This document shows, piece by piece, positions 43,688 through 52,207 of a stretch of 64,000 bases of DNA. Numbering within the stretch: position 1 is the first letter of the stretch; the number at the start of each line of letters is the position of its first letter. The notes below the pieces were generated by a model, which was not told the DNA's origin, did not search any database, and saw nothing but the letters and a program-made list of their open reading frames with translations. Position numbers and translations under genes: made by a program. Origin of the DNA: UBA6059 sp040219045 (GTDB taxonomy: Bacteria; Bacteroidota; Bacteroidia; Cytophagales; Cyclobacteriaceae); the NCBI GenBank assembly GCA_965229505.1, contig OZ245881.1, positions 2,852,001-2,916,000 on the forward strand, in the 5' to 3' direction.

Positions 43688-45613
43688 TCACATACCGCTG
43701 GCCTCTGTGGATTGCCCCTTCAAATACTGATCGAGGAAAGTCTTGATCTGGCCATAGCCTTCTATCTCGTTCTCCTTCTTCCTAAATCCATGTCCCTCGT
43801 CATCAAAGATCACATATTCGACAGGCACGCCATTGGCTCGCACACCCTCGACCATATCGTCAGATTCTACTTGCAACACACGTACATCATTAGCTCCTTG
43901 CAGCACCATCAATGGCTTGGTTACATTGCCAGCGTGGAATACGGGGGAGATATTAAAGAGCCTCACCGAGTCAGCTGTCGTCGGGTCGCCCATTTCATCG
44001 TACAATGCCTTTCTGAAACTCTCCCAATGCGGCGGGATGGACTTTAATGTCCTCAGCCAGTTGGTCACCCCGAAGATGTTAACCCCAACATCAAACTCTT
44101 CTGGCGCAAATGCCAGTGCTGCCATAACCATATATCCGCCGTAGGATCCACCAATGATGCCCACTTTGTCCATATCAATGACACCCGTCGAAGCGAAGAA
44201 ATCTTTACCAGCGATACAGTCCTTGAGGTCTGCATCACCATGATTCTGGTCATCCATATGGTTGAAGGTCTTCCCATAGCCGCTACTACCTCGATTATTT
44301 ACTGCCAGAATAGCATAGCCTTGATTGACCAGAAACTGGATCAACTCGAAATAACTAAGCCTGGACTGTCCCCCAGGGCCTCCATGTACCCACACCAAAC
44401 CGGGAGCAGGATTTTCGGCAGTGGCGGTCTTAGGCTGGTAGTAGATCGCAGGGATCATTGTACCATCAAAACTGGCGTAACGGACGACCTTACCCTCCAC
44501 CATATCGGATTGATCAATCTCAGGGTTGAGGGCATCAGTGAGCTTTGTGAGGTCACCGGTCTCAAAATCATAAACATATAAGTTGTTCGGAGATGCCGAT
44601 GAGTTGACCGTTAGACGCGCCTTTTTTTCTGATCGGGAGATATTCACAGAGATGATTGACGCGCCTGGTATTTCCGGTAGGTCGAGCTCCTTACCTGACT
44701 CCAGGTCGAAGATATGCACCACCGTCTGAGCCTCTTGATTGACACCTACCACCCGATACTTTTCATTGTAGCTGGAGTAGGCGTATAGCACGTCCCAATT
44801 GTCTTCGTACACTTTTTCGATCTCACCAGAACTCAGATCTATCTTGGCCAGATAAACGAACTCTGAGCCTTTGTCTGTAAGGAAATAGAGCTCAGTATTG
44901 GCGTTGTTGAAGTACTGAGGGCCGTACTGAACATCGCCTTCATGCTCACTGATGTCTTTCGTCTCTTCGGTCTCTCTATCGTAGAGATACATTTTAGAAT
45001 CAGCACTGGTGATGGCCTGCGACAGGGCGAAAAAACGCTTGTTTTTAGAAATCGCACTAACATCCCAGCCATTGTTGTTTTGATAGATCATCTCTCCAAA
45101 GCTCACTTCCTCGTCGAGTGAAGAGATGCTACGCTCATAGACATCCATAAAGCGTGGGTCGCGCTTATTTGATCCAATAAACATACTTTTCAGATCGTGG
45201 CTCCAACCCATGAAACTGTTTCGTACACTATCGTAAGGGGTGAGGTCTTTCACAGCACCTGCGGGACTTTGCATAAACAGTTTATAGTTTTCATTGCCTC
45301 CTTCATCAGCTGTGAACAGGATGCGATCATCTTCGGGAAAATAGGAAATCGCCAGGTTCGTTTCCACCTCGCTGTTGGTCAGCTGTTCTTTGGAAGAACC
45401 GTCAGCGGCTAGCGCATAAATATTGAAAATGCCTGTTTCATTACTTGAAATCAACAGCTTGCTGTCATCCGGAGAAAAACTACCACCACGAACCTTGAGA
45501 TTTTTATAGAACTGATCAATGGTATAGCTCTCGACTTTTGGTACCTCAGGCGTAGGGCTTGAACAGGAGTAAAACAATAATATAGTAAGGATAAAAATGA
45601 GGGTACGAGTCAT
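43688..45613 (-). CDS. S9-family prolyl-oligopeptidase-type serine peptidase, lipoprotein
   Basis: 641 residues, lipoprotein signal with Cys17 (LFYSCSS). A propeller of WD-like strands (about 30-370) precedes an alpha/beta hydrolase domain with the Ser in GGSYGGYMV, Asp in NDVRV and His in DEGHGF. The order matches DPP IV/acylaminoacyl peptidase relatives. It acts in the periplasm or on the outer surface, cutting short peptides. A TTCCGGTAGG word encodes a LPE triplet at 44672-44681. Confidence 0.85.
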   Translation of the reverse strand: MTRTLIFILTILLFYSCSSPTPEVPKVESYTIDQFYKNLKVRGGSFSPDDSKLLISSNETGIFNIYALAADGSSKEQLTNSEVETNLAISYFPEDDRILFTADEGGNENYKLFMQSPAGAVKDLTPYDSVRNSFMGWSHDLKSMFIGSNKRDPRFMDVYERSISSLDEEVSFGEMIYQNNNGWDVSAISKNKRFFALSQAITSADSKMYLYDRETEETKDISEHEGDVQYGPQYFNNANTELYFLTDKGSEFVYLAKIDLSSGEIEKVYEDNWDVLYAYSSYNEKYRVVGVNQEAQTVVHIFDLESGKELDLPEIPGASIISVNISRSEKKARLTVNSSASPNNLYVYDFETGDLTKLTDALNPEIDQSDMVEGKVVRYASFDGTMIPAIYYQPKTATAENPAPGLVWVHGGPGGQSRLSYFELIQFLVNQGYAILAVNNRGSSGYGKTFNHMDDQNHGDADLKDCIAGKDFFASTGVIDMDKVGIIGGSYGGYMVMAALAFAPEEFDVGVNIFGVTNWLRTLKSIPPHWESFRKALYDEMGDPTTADSVRLFNISPVFHAGNVTKPLMVLQGANDVRVLQVESDDMVEGVRANGVPVEYVIFDDEGHGFRKKENEIEGYGQIKTFLDQYLKGQSTEASGM

Positions 45614-45667
45614 GGTGTAGGATTTTAGTGTTAGGTGAGTTGTTCTTAGTCGAAAGTTATCGATTAA

Positions 45668-45997
45668 TCACGTAAGTATTTCGATTACAGTCCGCCGGAC
45701 ATCATTCATTTTAGTTGCAGAGACAACACCTAACTTGTATAGAATAATCCCACTGTCAGCAGTGAATATTCGATTTGGTCGAATGTTACTCGAAACCTTG
45801 AGTTCTCCTTCCGATAGGTCAGCAGAATCGACAGAAACAGCATAATTATCCTTTATCATTTGACTGGTAATCTGGCAAAGAATAACATCATTGCCAGTTA
45901 GAGAGGCCAGAACCAAAGCTGGTCTTCTTTTGGAATTAGACAAATCCGAAAAAGGAAAAGGAACGACGACTAATTCTCCGGCTACAAACCTTGCCAT
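45668..45997 (-). CDS. MazF/PemK-family toxin
   Basis: 109 residues, with the SH3-like start GELVVVPFPFSDLSNSKRRPALVLA and central strands of the MazF RNase. MazF cuts single-stranded mRNA at short motifs. It overlaps the antitoxin stop by 16 bases and follows it, a standard arrangement. Active-site residues R (KRRPAL) and T/S in the later strand appear to be present. Confidence 0.8.
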   Translation of the reverse strand: MARFVAGELVVVPFPFSDLSNSKRRPALVLASLTGNDVILCQITSQMIKDNYAVSVDSADLSEGELKVSSNIRPNRIFTADSGIILYKLGVVSATKMNDVRRTVIEILT

Positions 45998-46194
45998 GCT
46001 TTGTCTTCTTCGGGAAGATTCCAGTCTTTGGCTAATGCGGATTCGCTAGCGAAGGCTAATTGTGATGACTCCAATGTTGACGGCTTTTCTTGAGATTTTA
46101 GTTGATCAATAAACTCATCAATTTCCTTAATCATATTATCTGGGAGTATTTCGAGTTCGGCGCTTATCCGTTTTCTTCTTTCTTGTGTATTCAT
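45982..46194 (-). CDS. antitoxin for the MazF-type toxin
   Basis: 70 residues, beginning ERRKRISAELEILPDNMIKEIDEFIDQL, a DUF2281-type antitoxin with a helical N-terminal part and a charged C-terminus (LPEEDKAWQGL) that would plug the toxin. It overlaps the toxin start by 16 bases. It should also bind the promoter as a dimer, but no clear operator is visible. Confidence 0.75.
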   Translation of the reverse strand: MNTQERRKRISAELEILPDNMIKEIDEFIDQLKSQEKPSTLESSQLAFASESALAKDWNLPEEDKAWQGL

Positions 46195-46337
46195 CTTCAG
46201 AGTAGTCTCTTACATTAGAACCGTAAATCTATAAGTACCAAGTTTACAAAGTATGAAGTTAAGGATTTCAAGCCAAAATTCTGAACCCATCAAAAAGCCA
46301 TTGGCAAAATCGGCTAAATAGATTAACTAGGGTGTTC

Positions 46338-47828
46338 ATGATAGAACCTACCGCTAAAACAGGCCTAACCAGACAAATGGGTATTGTAGCATTGGCCGCT
46401 ACAGGAATTTGCTCAATGCTCGGCGCGTCAATCAACGTGGTGCCTTTCATGATCCAGCGCAACGTCCCCGGCATTGGGCCTTATGTATTGCCTGCCTTCA
46501 TTTTTGCAGCCGTACCCGCAATATTGGCAGCATTCGCCTACAGCATATTAGCTTCTGCTATGCCTCGGGCTGGGGGTAGCTACATTTACGCTAGTCGCGG
46601 ACTCAATCCCTATCTGGGCTTCATCGCCAGCTTCTCGCAGTGGTTTGGTTTATCTATTGTCATTGGGGTAGTGTCCTATGTGATCATACCGTTCGTGCGA
46701 GATGTAGCCGTAGCACTTGAATGGAGCGGTATGGCAGATGCTCTGGAGACGGGTGTCGTACGGGTAGGGTTAGCATTGATCCTACTTTGGTTGTTTGTAT
46801 TCGTCAATATAAAGGGCGCCAAGATGTACGAGCGCACCGTGATCCCGCTCATGATCCTGATGTTCGGGTTAGGAGCGATTGTGATTGTTGCTGGTTTCTA
46901 TTTTACTCCCGATGATTTTCAGGCTGGGCTTCAGGCCAAGGAGGGCAGGAGTTTTGTGCCTGCCACCGATGGGGAGTTCAATTTTGGCACCTTCCTCGCA
47001 GCTGCTGCGCTGCTATTCTCCAGCTTTATTGGCTTTGACTCCATCGCACAGGCGGGTGGGGAAGCCAGGAACCCCTCAAAGTCATTACCCCTGGCGATTG
47101 CGTTGGCGATTACGGTAGTAGGTAGCTTTTATATGCTTTTCACAGCTGCTGTTTATCATGCTGTGCCATGGCAGTTTGTGGCTGAGGAGGCCATGAAAAA
47201 AGACATTACCGCTCCTGGGATGCTGAGCTATCTGATGCCCTCTGGTTTGGCGATAGCCGTGCTCGTCGGTGCTGCGATCGCACTGATCAACGACCTACCG
47301 GCAATGTTACTGTCCGTCTCCAGACTGATGTTTGCCTGGGCAGAAGACGGCATCTTCCCAAGACAAGTGGCGAAGGTACATCCGACATTGCACACGCCAC
47401 ACATTGCGATAGTTATGAGCGGTGTGATGGCCAGCATTGGGATCATTGGCAGCCACTTCGCCGGGGATTTCTTCCTTGGGATTGATATTATGGTCACCAG
47501 CATGATGGTTAATTTCCTCCTCATGTGTGTCACCCTGATAAGCCTGCCTACCGTCAATCCGACCCTTACTCAGGAGATCAAAGTCATCAAGAACCGTGGC
47601 ATTCAGAAGGCGCTGGGCTGGTCTGGCACCATCATCCTGACGGGCTTTCTCGTAGTACATACCTGGAAGGACCTCAACGCCGAAGTTGGTGCCTGGTATT
47701 TTCATTCGACACCTATCTGGCTGATTGTGATGGCCATTGCGACGGCCATTTTCTACTACAAGCATCAAAACCTCAAAAAGGAGGGCGTAGATACAAAGAC
47801 ATTGTTTTCAACATTACCCCCAGAATAA
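46338..47828 (+). CDS. APC-family amino acid permease
   Basis: About 496 residues from the ATG at 46338; a GTG two codons earlier is less likely. Twelve hydrophobic helices with the opening GIVALAATGICSMLGASINVVPFM, the Gly-rich first helix pattern of amino-acid/polyamine/organocation carriers. It imports amino acids or amines. Three bases separate it from the aldo-keto reductase/RidA gene, suggesting that the carrier supplies its substrate. Confidence 0.85.
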   Translation: MIEPTAKTGLTRQMGIVALAATGICSMLGASINVVPFMIQRNVPGIGPYVLPAFIFAAVPAILAAFAYSILASAMPRAGGSYIYASRGLNPYLGFIASFSQWFGLSIVIGVVSYVIIPFVRDVAVALEWSGMADALETGVVRVGLALILLWLFVFVNIKGAKMYERTVIPLMILMFGLGAIVIVAGFYFTPDDFQAGLQAKEGRSFVPATDGEFNFGTFLAAAALLFSSFIGFDSIAQAGGEARNPSKSLPLAIALAITVVGSFYMLFTAAVYHAVPWQFVAEEAMKKDITAPGMLSYLMPSGLAIAVLVGAAIALINDLPAMLLSVSRLMFAWAEDGIFPRQVAKVHPTLHTPHIAIVMSGVMASIGIIGSHFAGDFFLGIDIMVTSMMVNFLLMCVTLISLPTVNPTLTQEIKVIKNRGIQKALGWSGTIILTGFLVVHTWKDLNAEVGAWYFHSTPIWLIVMAIATAIFYYKHQNLKKEGVDTKTLFSTLPPE

Positions 47829-47831
47829 ACC

Positions 47832-49283
47832 ATGGTACAATACACTGAGCTGGCACCCGGACTGAAAATCTCTCGTGTGCTCACTGGCCTTTGGCAGATT
47901 GCTGATCTTGAAAAAGATGGAAACACCCTCGATCCTTATGAGACGGCCAAGTCGATGCAGCCTTATGTAGAGGCCGGCTTCACCACCTTCGATATGGCGG
48001 ATCACTATGGCTCTGCTGAGATCATCACCGGGACATTCAAGAAGGAGCACGCGCTTGGCCCTAAGACCCAACTGCTGACCAAGTGGGTGCCTAAGCCGGG
48101 CAAAGTGACCCGGGAAGACACAAGAGCGGCTATTCAACTGTCGCTCGATCGGATGCAGCTTGACAAACTTGACCTGCTGCAGTTTCACTCCTGGGTGTAT
48201 ACAGACCCGGCTTGGCTCGATTGTTTGTTCTGGCTTCAGGAGCTCAAGGAGGAGGGCCTGATCGGGGCACTTGGCTTGACCAACTTCGATAGCGCGCATC
48301 TGCGGATTGCGGTGACTAGCGGGATAGAGATTGCATCGAATCAGATCTGCTACAGCCTGCTTGACCAGCGAGGTGGAGGCAAGATGCGGGAAACATGTGA
48401 GGAGTTTGGTGTGAAGTTGTTGGCCTTTGGTACGATCGCAGGGGGCTTCCTATCGGAAAAATGGCTGGGCAAGGAAGAGCCTGCGCTGGACAACAACCTC
48501 ACCATGTCCCAGGCCAAGTACAAGCGCTATATCGATACTGCCGGAGGCTGGGAGAAGTTTCAGCATTTGTTAGCGACTGTAAAACAAGTCGCGGATAAGC
48601 ATCATGTGTCTATCGCCAATATAGCCAGCAAGTACATGCTTGCACAACCAGCCGTGGCTGGAGTGATCGTAGGAGCTCGATTGGGTAGGAGTGCGCATGT
48701 CGAGGACACCTTAAAGATTTTTAATTACGACCTGGATCGGGCGGACCTTGAGCTGATCCAGTCTGCCCAGGCGCAGCTTGATCCCATTCCTGGTGACTGT
48801 GGTGACGAATACCGCAAGCCTCCTTTCCTGACGGCTACAGGTGACTTGAGTGATCACCTAGAGAGCATTCCCAAACCATTTGTCCCAGTCGAGAAGCTAG
48901 GTGGAGGGACCAAAGTCATGAGTGGCACCATATGGGAGGAGGACTGTGGCTACAGCCGAGCTACGCGCAGAGGTAATCGCATCTCCGTCTCAGGTACCAC
49001 CGCTACTCACGGTACGAAGATGATCGGTGGGCTCGATCCGGGTGCCCAGGCGCATTTTGTGCTGGATAAAATCCAGGGCGCTATCGAGTCATTAGGCGGC
49101 AAGCTGGAAGACGTGGTACGGACCCGCATCTTTGTCAATGACATCAATGACTGGGAGCCGGTAGCATTAGCACATGGTGATCGCTTCAAAGACATCCAAC
49201 CCGCCAATACTTTAGTAGAAGCCAAGTTGGTAGGAGAGGGATACAAAGTGGAGATCGAGGCGGAAGCGGAGGTTAGTGGGTAG
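47832..49283 (+). CDS. aldo-keto reductase fused to a RidA-type domain
   Basis: 483 residues. Residues 1-330 are an aldo-keto reductase with the full tetrad Asp54, Tyr59, Lys84 and His119. Residues about 345-483 are a RidA/YjgF domain (TRIFVNDINDW, VEIEAEAEV). The key RidA arginine in the PAR motif is replaced: the sequence reads QPANTLVEA, so classical imine deaminase activity is unlikely. The reductase would act on aldehydes or imines. Three bases downstream of the amino-acid permease gene. Confidence 0.85.
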   Translation: MVQYTELAPGLKISRVLTGLWQIADLEKDGNTLDPYETAKSMQPYVEAGFTTFDMADHYGSAEIITGTFKKEHALGPKTQLLTKWVPKPGKVTREDTRAAIQLSLDRMQLDKLDLLQFHSWVYTDPAWLDCLFWLQELKEEGLIGALGLTNFDSAHLRIAVTSGIEIASNQICYSLLDQRGGGKMRETCEEFGVKLLAFGTIAGGFLSEKWLGKEEPALDNNLTMSQAKYKRYIDTAGGWEKFQHLLATVKQVADKHHVSIANIASKYMLAQPAVAGVIVGARLGRSAHVEDTLKIFNYDLDRADLELIQSAQAQLDPIPGDCGDEYRKPPFLTATGDLSDHLESIPKPFVPVEKLGGGTKVMSGTIWEEDCGYSRATRRGNRISVSGTTATHGTKMIGGLDPGAQAHFVLDKIQGAIESLGGKLEDVVRTRIFVNDINDWEPVALAHGDRFKDIQPANTLVEAKLVGEGYKVEIEAEAEVSG

Positions 49284-49309
49284 ATGGAAGTGGAGAGTTG
49301 ATAGTTTTG
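49279..49309 (+). repeat. 31-base outer direct repeat, left copy
   Basis: GGTAGATG, two variable bases, then AGTGGAGAGTTGATAGTTTTG, overlapping the stop of the AKR/RidA gene. It recurs with two mismatches at 51689-51719, just outside the second RAYT unit, so the pair brackets both RAYT units. See the findings. Confidence 0.7.
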
Positions 49310-49321
49310 TACATCCCTTTT

Positions 49322-50027
49322 CGGTGTTAGCGCACGCGTGTCGCGTGTGCTGACATCAAATAAAGTCAATTTCCAACAACCCTTTGCCCCCGCTATAATC
49401 TACGGCACTACTGTGCCTCCAATAATGCCATGGTTCCGCAACAAAGCCTGCTAAAACTGGATTGTTATGGATGTAATCGACTTTCTGATTAATTATTTCG
49501 GGACTCCACAATTCTACGGGCTTATTATGGTGCTGCCAAAACTGATACTTAGATACATTACTACTCTTTGACCCGGCCCTTTCAAACATCCATAGCAGCC
49601 AATCTTTCCTACTCTCTTTTGGGTTTTCTTTAATCTGTGCTACAAGTTTCTTTGAAGTGAACTCTTTGAATCTACCCAATACGATTTCCGGATTCTTTTC
49701 TTTCGCTCGGATGATTAGATGAAGATGGCTAGGCATTATTACCCAACTATAGATTTCAAGGCCCTTGTTCTTCCTACAGTAAGTAAGACTATCCAGTATG
49801 GTTTGACAATATTCATATCTGACCAATACGTCAATCCAGTAAACCGCCGCAAAACTCACAAAATAGAGACCTTCTTTATTTAAAACTTATACTTCCTGCT
49901 CAAGGATACTATTACATTGGTTTATCTGAAGATAGGCAATAAACGACAATTGGAAGTGAAGATCATCTGGTTGGGATATTGCTAAATGATATTTTAGACA
50001 CACGCGACACGCGTGCGCTAACTTAGG
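49322..50027. mobile_element. RAYT/REP unit, copy 1 (inactive transposase)
   Basis: 706 bases bounded by CGGTGTTAGC on the left and GCTAACTTAGG on the right. Each end carries the same hairpin: GTTAGCGCACGCG-TGT-CGCGTGTGCTGAC on the left and the inverted copy (GACACACGCGACACGCGTGC, then GCTAAC) on the right. Inside is a minus-strand REP-associated tyrosine transposase gene that is frameshifted near its start. The unit is about 95 percent like copy 2 (50984-51687) in its protein sequence. Confidence 0.8.
49356..49903 (-). pseudogene. REP-associated tyrosine transposase, frameshifted copy
   Basis: Aligning with copy 2 shows the ancestral TTG start at 49903. One A is missing from an A run (AAAA, against AAAAA in copy 2) near 49882-49885, so the reading frame stops after about seven codons. 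A GTG restart at 49859 would give 167 residues containing both the HLH motif (MPSHLHLII) and the catalytic Tyr (KVDYIHNNPVL), but missing the first strand. It is therefore probably inactive or weakly active. Another three-base indel changes PWHWRY to PWHYWRH. Confidence 0.75.
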
Positions 50028-50053
50028 GGTATAAAGTGTGTTGACAATAGTTT

Positions 50054-50581
50054 TTATTCGTTTTTGGTTCTAAGGACGAAAACTTGATACAGTTCGTTTC
50101 TGGCCAGGTTAATTCCATTATTAGGTTCATATGATTCAAATGTGTACTCCTGTCCAATATATCTATTCGCTTTATTGCTTATTTTATCTTCAAACGGTGT
50201 TGGAGTTGAAAATGCCTCTAATTCTTTCAATAGTCTTTCCCAATTTTCTTTGTCTGCTGTGGAAATCGAAATACTGGACAGTGCGCCCATATTTGTTACA
50301 TGTATCCAATGCTTCGGTTCATTTACGCCCAACAATTCATTAGAAATGTAAACGCCATTAAATTTTTTTCTAAAATCATGTCTGGCCAGTTCGCTGGTAA
50401 TGTATTCTTGATTGGTAATGTTTTCAAGCAAAACTATTAAGAGTTTGGCAGTAATAATTTTATCGAAAGTACTGTCCATGTTTGATTCTCTTTCGGAATT
50501 TGTACTTACCCTATCACATGAAAAAAGCAGTAATGCCGAGAAGAGGGAAAAGAGAATTTTATTATACCATGTCTTGTTCAC
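50054..50581 (-). CDS. lipoprotein of unknown function
   Basis: About 175 residues from the GTG at 50581, chosen because the longer start (50668) reads low-complexity spacer before a good lipoprotein signal (NKILFSLFSALLLFSC). The mature part is charged and helical, with no recognised domain. AT-rich. It lies between the two RAYT units, so it may have been carried or trapped by them. Confidence 0.5.
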   Translation of the reverse strand: MNKTWYNKILFSLFSALLLFSCDRVSTNSERESNMDSTFDKIITAKLLIVLLENITNQEYITSELARHDFRKKFNGVYISNELLGVNEPKHWIHVTNMGALSSISISTADKENWERLLKELEAFSTPTPFEDKISNKANRYIGQEYTFESYEPNNGINLARNELYQVFVLRTKNE

Positions 50582-50668
50582 TATTTGCCTTTTAGACTGT
50601 CCCCTATCATCGAATATCAAAAAAACAGGCAACTGACTCATTGTCAATTGCCCATTCACCCTTTTCAA

Positions 50669-50980
50669 TTACTTAAACACTTGCGAATAATGCGCTTCTG
50701 CGGCAATATGGCCGAAAGACGCCCACACTGGTCCTTCGATCAGGCCTTCGAAGATCTCCTTCGCTTTAGCCGTATCTCCGGTGTATAAGTAGTAATTGCC
50801 GATTCCATAGGCCAGCGCATCACCGGCAGAACCACGATCCTTGTCTATGGTCATAGACTCCACAGGTGTAGTGCCGTTGTAGAGCAAGCACAGCTTGTGG
50901 TAGTCAAAGTTTTCGATAACATCCATATCGGCGGTAATGTCCGCTACTGCGGCGGCAGCCTCCTCATCACGACCCAGATT
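50669..50980 (-). pseudogene. 3'-end fragment of the TPR gene, copy 1
   Basis: 312 bases that align without gaps to 54794-55105 of the intact TPR-protein gene, covering about its last 104 codons and stop. The fragment starts at a break 3 bases from RAYT unit 2 (50984), so the unit sits at the junction. It has no start and is probably not expressed as a protein. The identity to the intact gene is high; two residues in the visible protein differ. Confidence 0.8.
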
Positions 50981-50983
50981 ACC

Positions 50984-51687
50984 CGGTGTTAGCGCACGCG
51001 TGTCGCGTGTGCTGTTATCAAACAAAGTCAATTTCCAACAACCCTTTGCCCCCGCTATAATCTACGGCACTACTGTATCTCCAATGCCATGGTTCCGCAA
51101 CAAAGCCTGCTAAAACAGGATTGTTATGGATGTAATCGACTTTCTGATTAATTATTTCGGGACTCCACAATTCTATAGGCTTATTATGGTGCTGCCAAAA
51201 CTGATACTTAGATACATTACTACTCTTTGACCCAGCCCTTTCAAACATCCATAGCAGCCAATCTTTCCTACTCTCTTTTGGGTTTTCTTTAATCTGTGCT
51301 ACAAGTTTCTTTGAAGTGAACTCTTTGAATCTACCCAATACGATTTCTGGATTCTTTTCTTTCGCTCGGATGATTAGATGAAGATGGCTAGGCATTATTA
51401 CCCAACTATAGATTTCAAGGCCCTTGTTCTTCCTACAGTAAGTAAGACTATCTAGTATGGTTTGACAATAGTCATCTCTGACCAATACGTCAATCCAGTA
51501 AACCGCCGCAAAGCTCACAAAGTAGAGGCCTTCTTTATTTAAAAACTTGTACTTCCTGCTCAAGGATACTACATCGTTAGTTTATCTGAAGATAGGAAAT
51601 AAACGACAACAAGAAATGAAGATCATCAGGTTGGGATTTTGCTAAATGGCATTTTAGACACACGCGACACGCGTGCGCTAACTTAGG
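50984..51687. mobile_element. RAYT/REP unit, copy 2 (intact transposase)
   Basis: 704 bases with the same ends as copy 1: CGGTGTTAGC and GCTAACTTAGG, each with a REP hairpin, GTTAGCGCACGCG-TGT-CGCGTGTG on the left and its inverted form on the right. The hairpins pair 12 bases per stem, with two G-T pairs. The intact transposase gene (51018-51563) is inside. Its left border touches the TPR gene fragment, and its right flank is the 31-base outer repeat. Confidence 0.85.
51018..51563 (-). CDS. REP-associated tyrosine transposase (RAYT)
   Basis: 181 residues from the TTG at 51563. The Y1-transposase (HUH-like) motifs are intact: MPSHLHLII with the paired His, and the YIHNNPVL stretch with the catalytic Tyr. 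Members cut single-stranded REP hairpins and are usually single-copy and domesticated. Here the gene lies inside a unit that exists twice, so transfer of the whole unit is likely. The reading frame is complete. Confidence 0.9.
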   Translation of the reverse strand: MSRKYKFLNKEGLYFVSFAAVYWIDVLVRDDYCQTILDSLTYCRKNKGLEIYSWVIMPSHLHLIIRAKEKNPEIVLGRFKEFTSKKLVAQIKENPKESRKDWLLWMFERAGSKSSNVSKYQFWQHHNKPIELWSPEIINQKVDYIHNNPVLAGFVAEPWHWRYSSAVDYSGGKGLLEIDFV

Positions 51688-51688
51688 A

Positions 51689-51719
51689 GGTAGATGATAG
51701 TGGAGAGTTGATAGTTTTG
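51689..51719 (+). repeat. 31-base outer direct repeat, right copy
   Basis: GGTAGATG, two variable bases, then AGTGGAGAGTTGATAGTTTTG, 29 of 31 bases matching 49279-49309 in the same orientation. It directly follows the right border of RAYT unit 2. Confidence 0.7.
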
Positions 51720-51780
51720 ACTTGTGATCCTGAGTTACAAACTCAGGATAGGTAAAGATTTCTGGCACCTGATATAAGAC

Positions 51781-52143
51781 TTAGGATGTGGACTGTATTA
51801 GTCTTTGATCTAATAGCCCCTTTAATCTTCTTGCCTTATCAGCCATGTAAGTATCAGTTAGCCACACGCCAAACTGGGCTTTTCCGTCATGAAAGATAAT
51901 GCTAGCTTTCTTGTAGGATTCCGCATCCGGGAAAAATGGTACTACATTGCAAAAGCATGTGAAAACCCTTAGCCATTTGGCGAATCTGGGAAACCATGGA
52001 TTATTGAGATTTATGGATTGTAGGTCTTCATAAGCGTGGTAGCCAGAGTGACTCTCTGACTGCTCATCTATCAATTGAAAGCCATTATCCAACAGCTGGA
52101 ATTCAATCTTTGGATTTTTCTTAAGTAGAATGTTTTCCTCCAT
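51781..52143 (-). CDS. hypothetical protein
   Basis: 120 residues, MEENILLKKNPKIEFQLLD to RLIQSTS, with a membrane-like or buried segment in the middle (WLRVFTCFCNVVPFFPD) and a charged C-terminus (ADKARRLKGLLDQRL). No family recognised. AT-rich. It lies between RAYT unit 2 and the alkylation-repair gene. Confidence 0.45.
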   Translation of the reverse strand: MEENILLKKNPKIEFQLLDNGFQLIDEQSESHSGYHAYEDLQSINLNNPWFPRFAKWLRVFTCFCNVVPFFPDAESYKKASIIFHDGKAQFGVWLTDTYMADKARRLKGLLDQRLIQSTS

Positions 52144-52207
52144 AATCTTTTAAGATAATGATTTGTGCTAAGGCAAGCAATAGTTAATGTAGTTTCACTA
52201 CGCTGAT

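Noticed and set aside
49322..50027. CRISPR array suggested by repeated CGCG hairpins
   Set aside because: Only the inverted ends of two RAYT units are repeated; there is no spacer ladder and no cas gene.
51577..51768. 63-residue minus ORF running through the right REP end
   Set aside because: It crosses the hairpin and element border and has no protein-like pattern.
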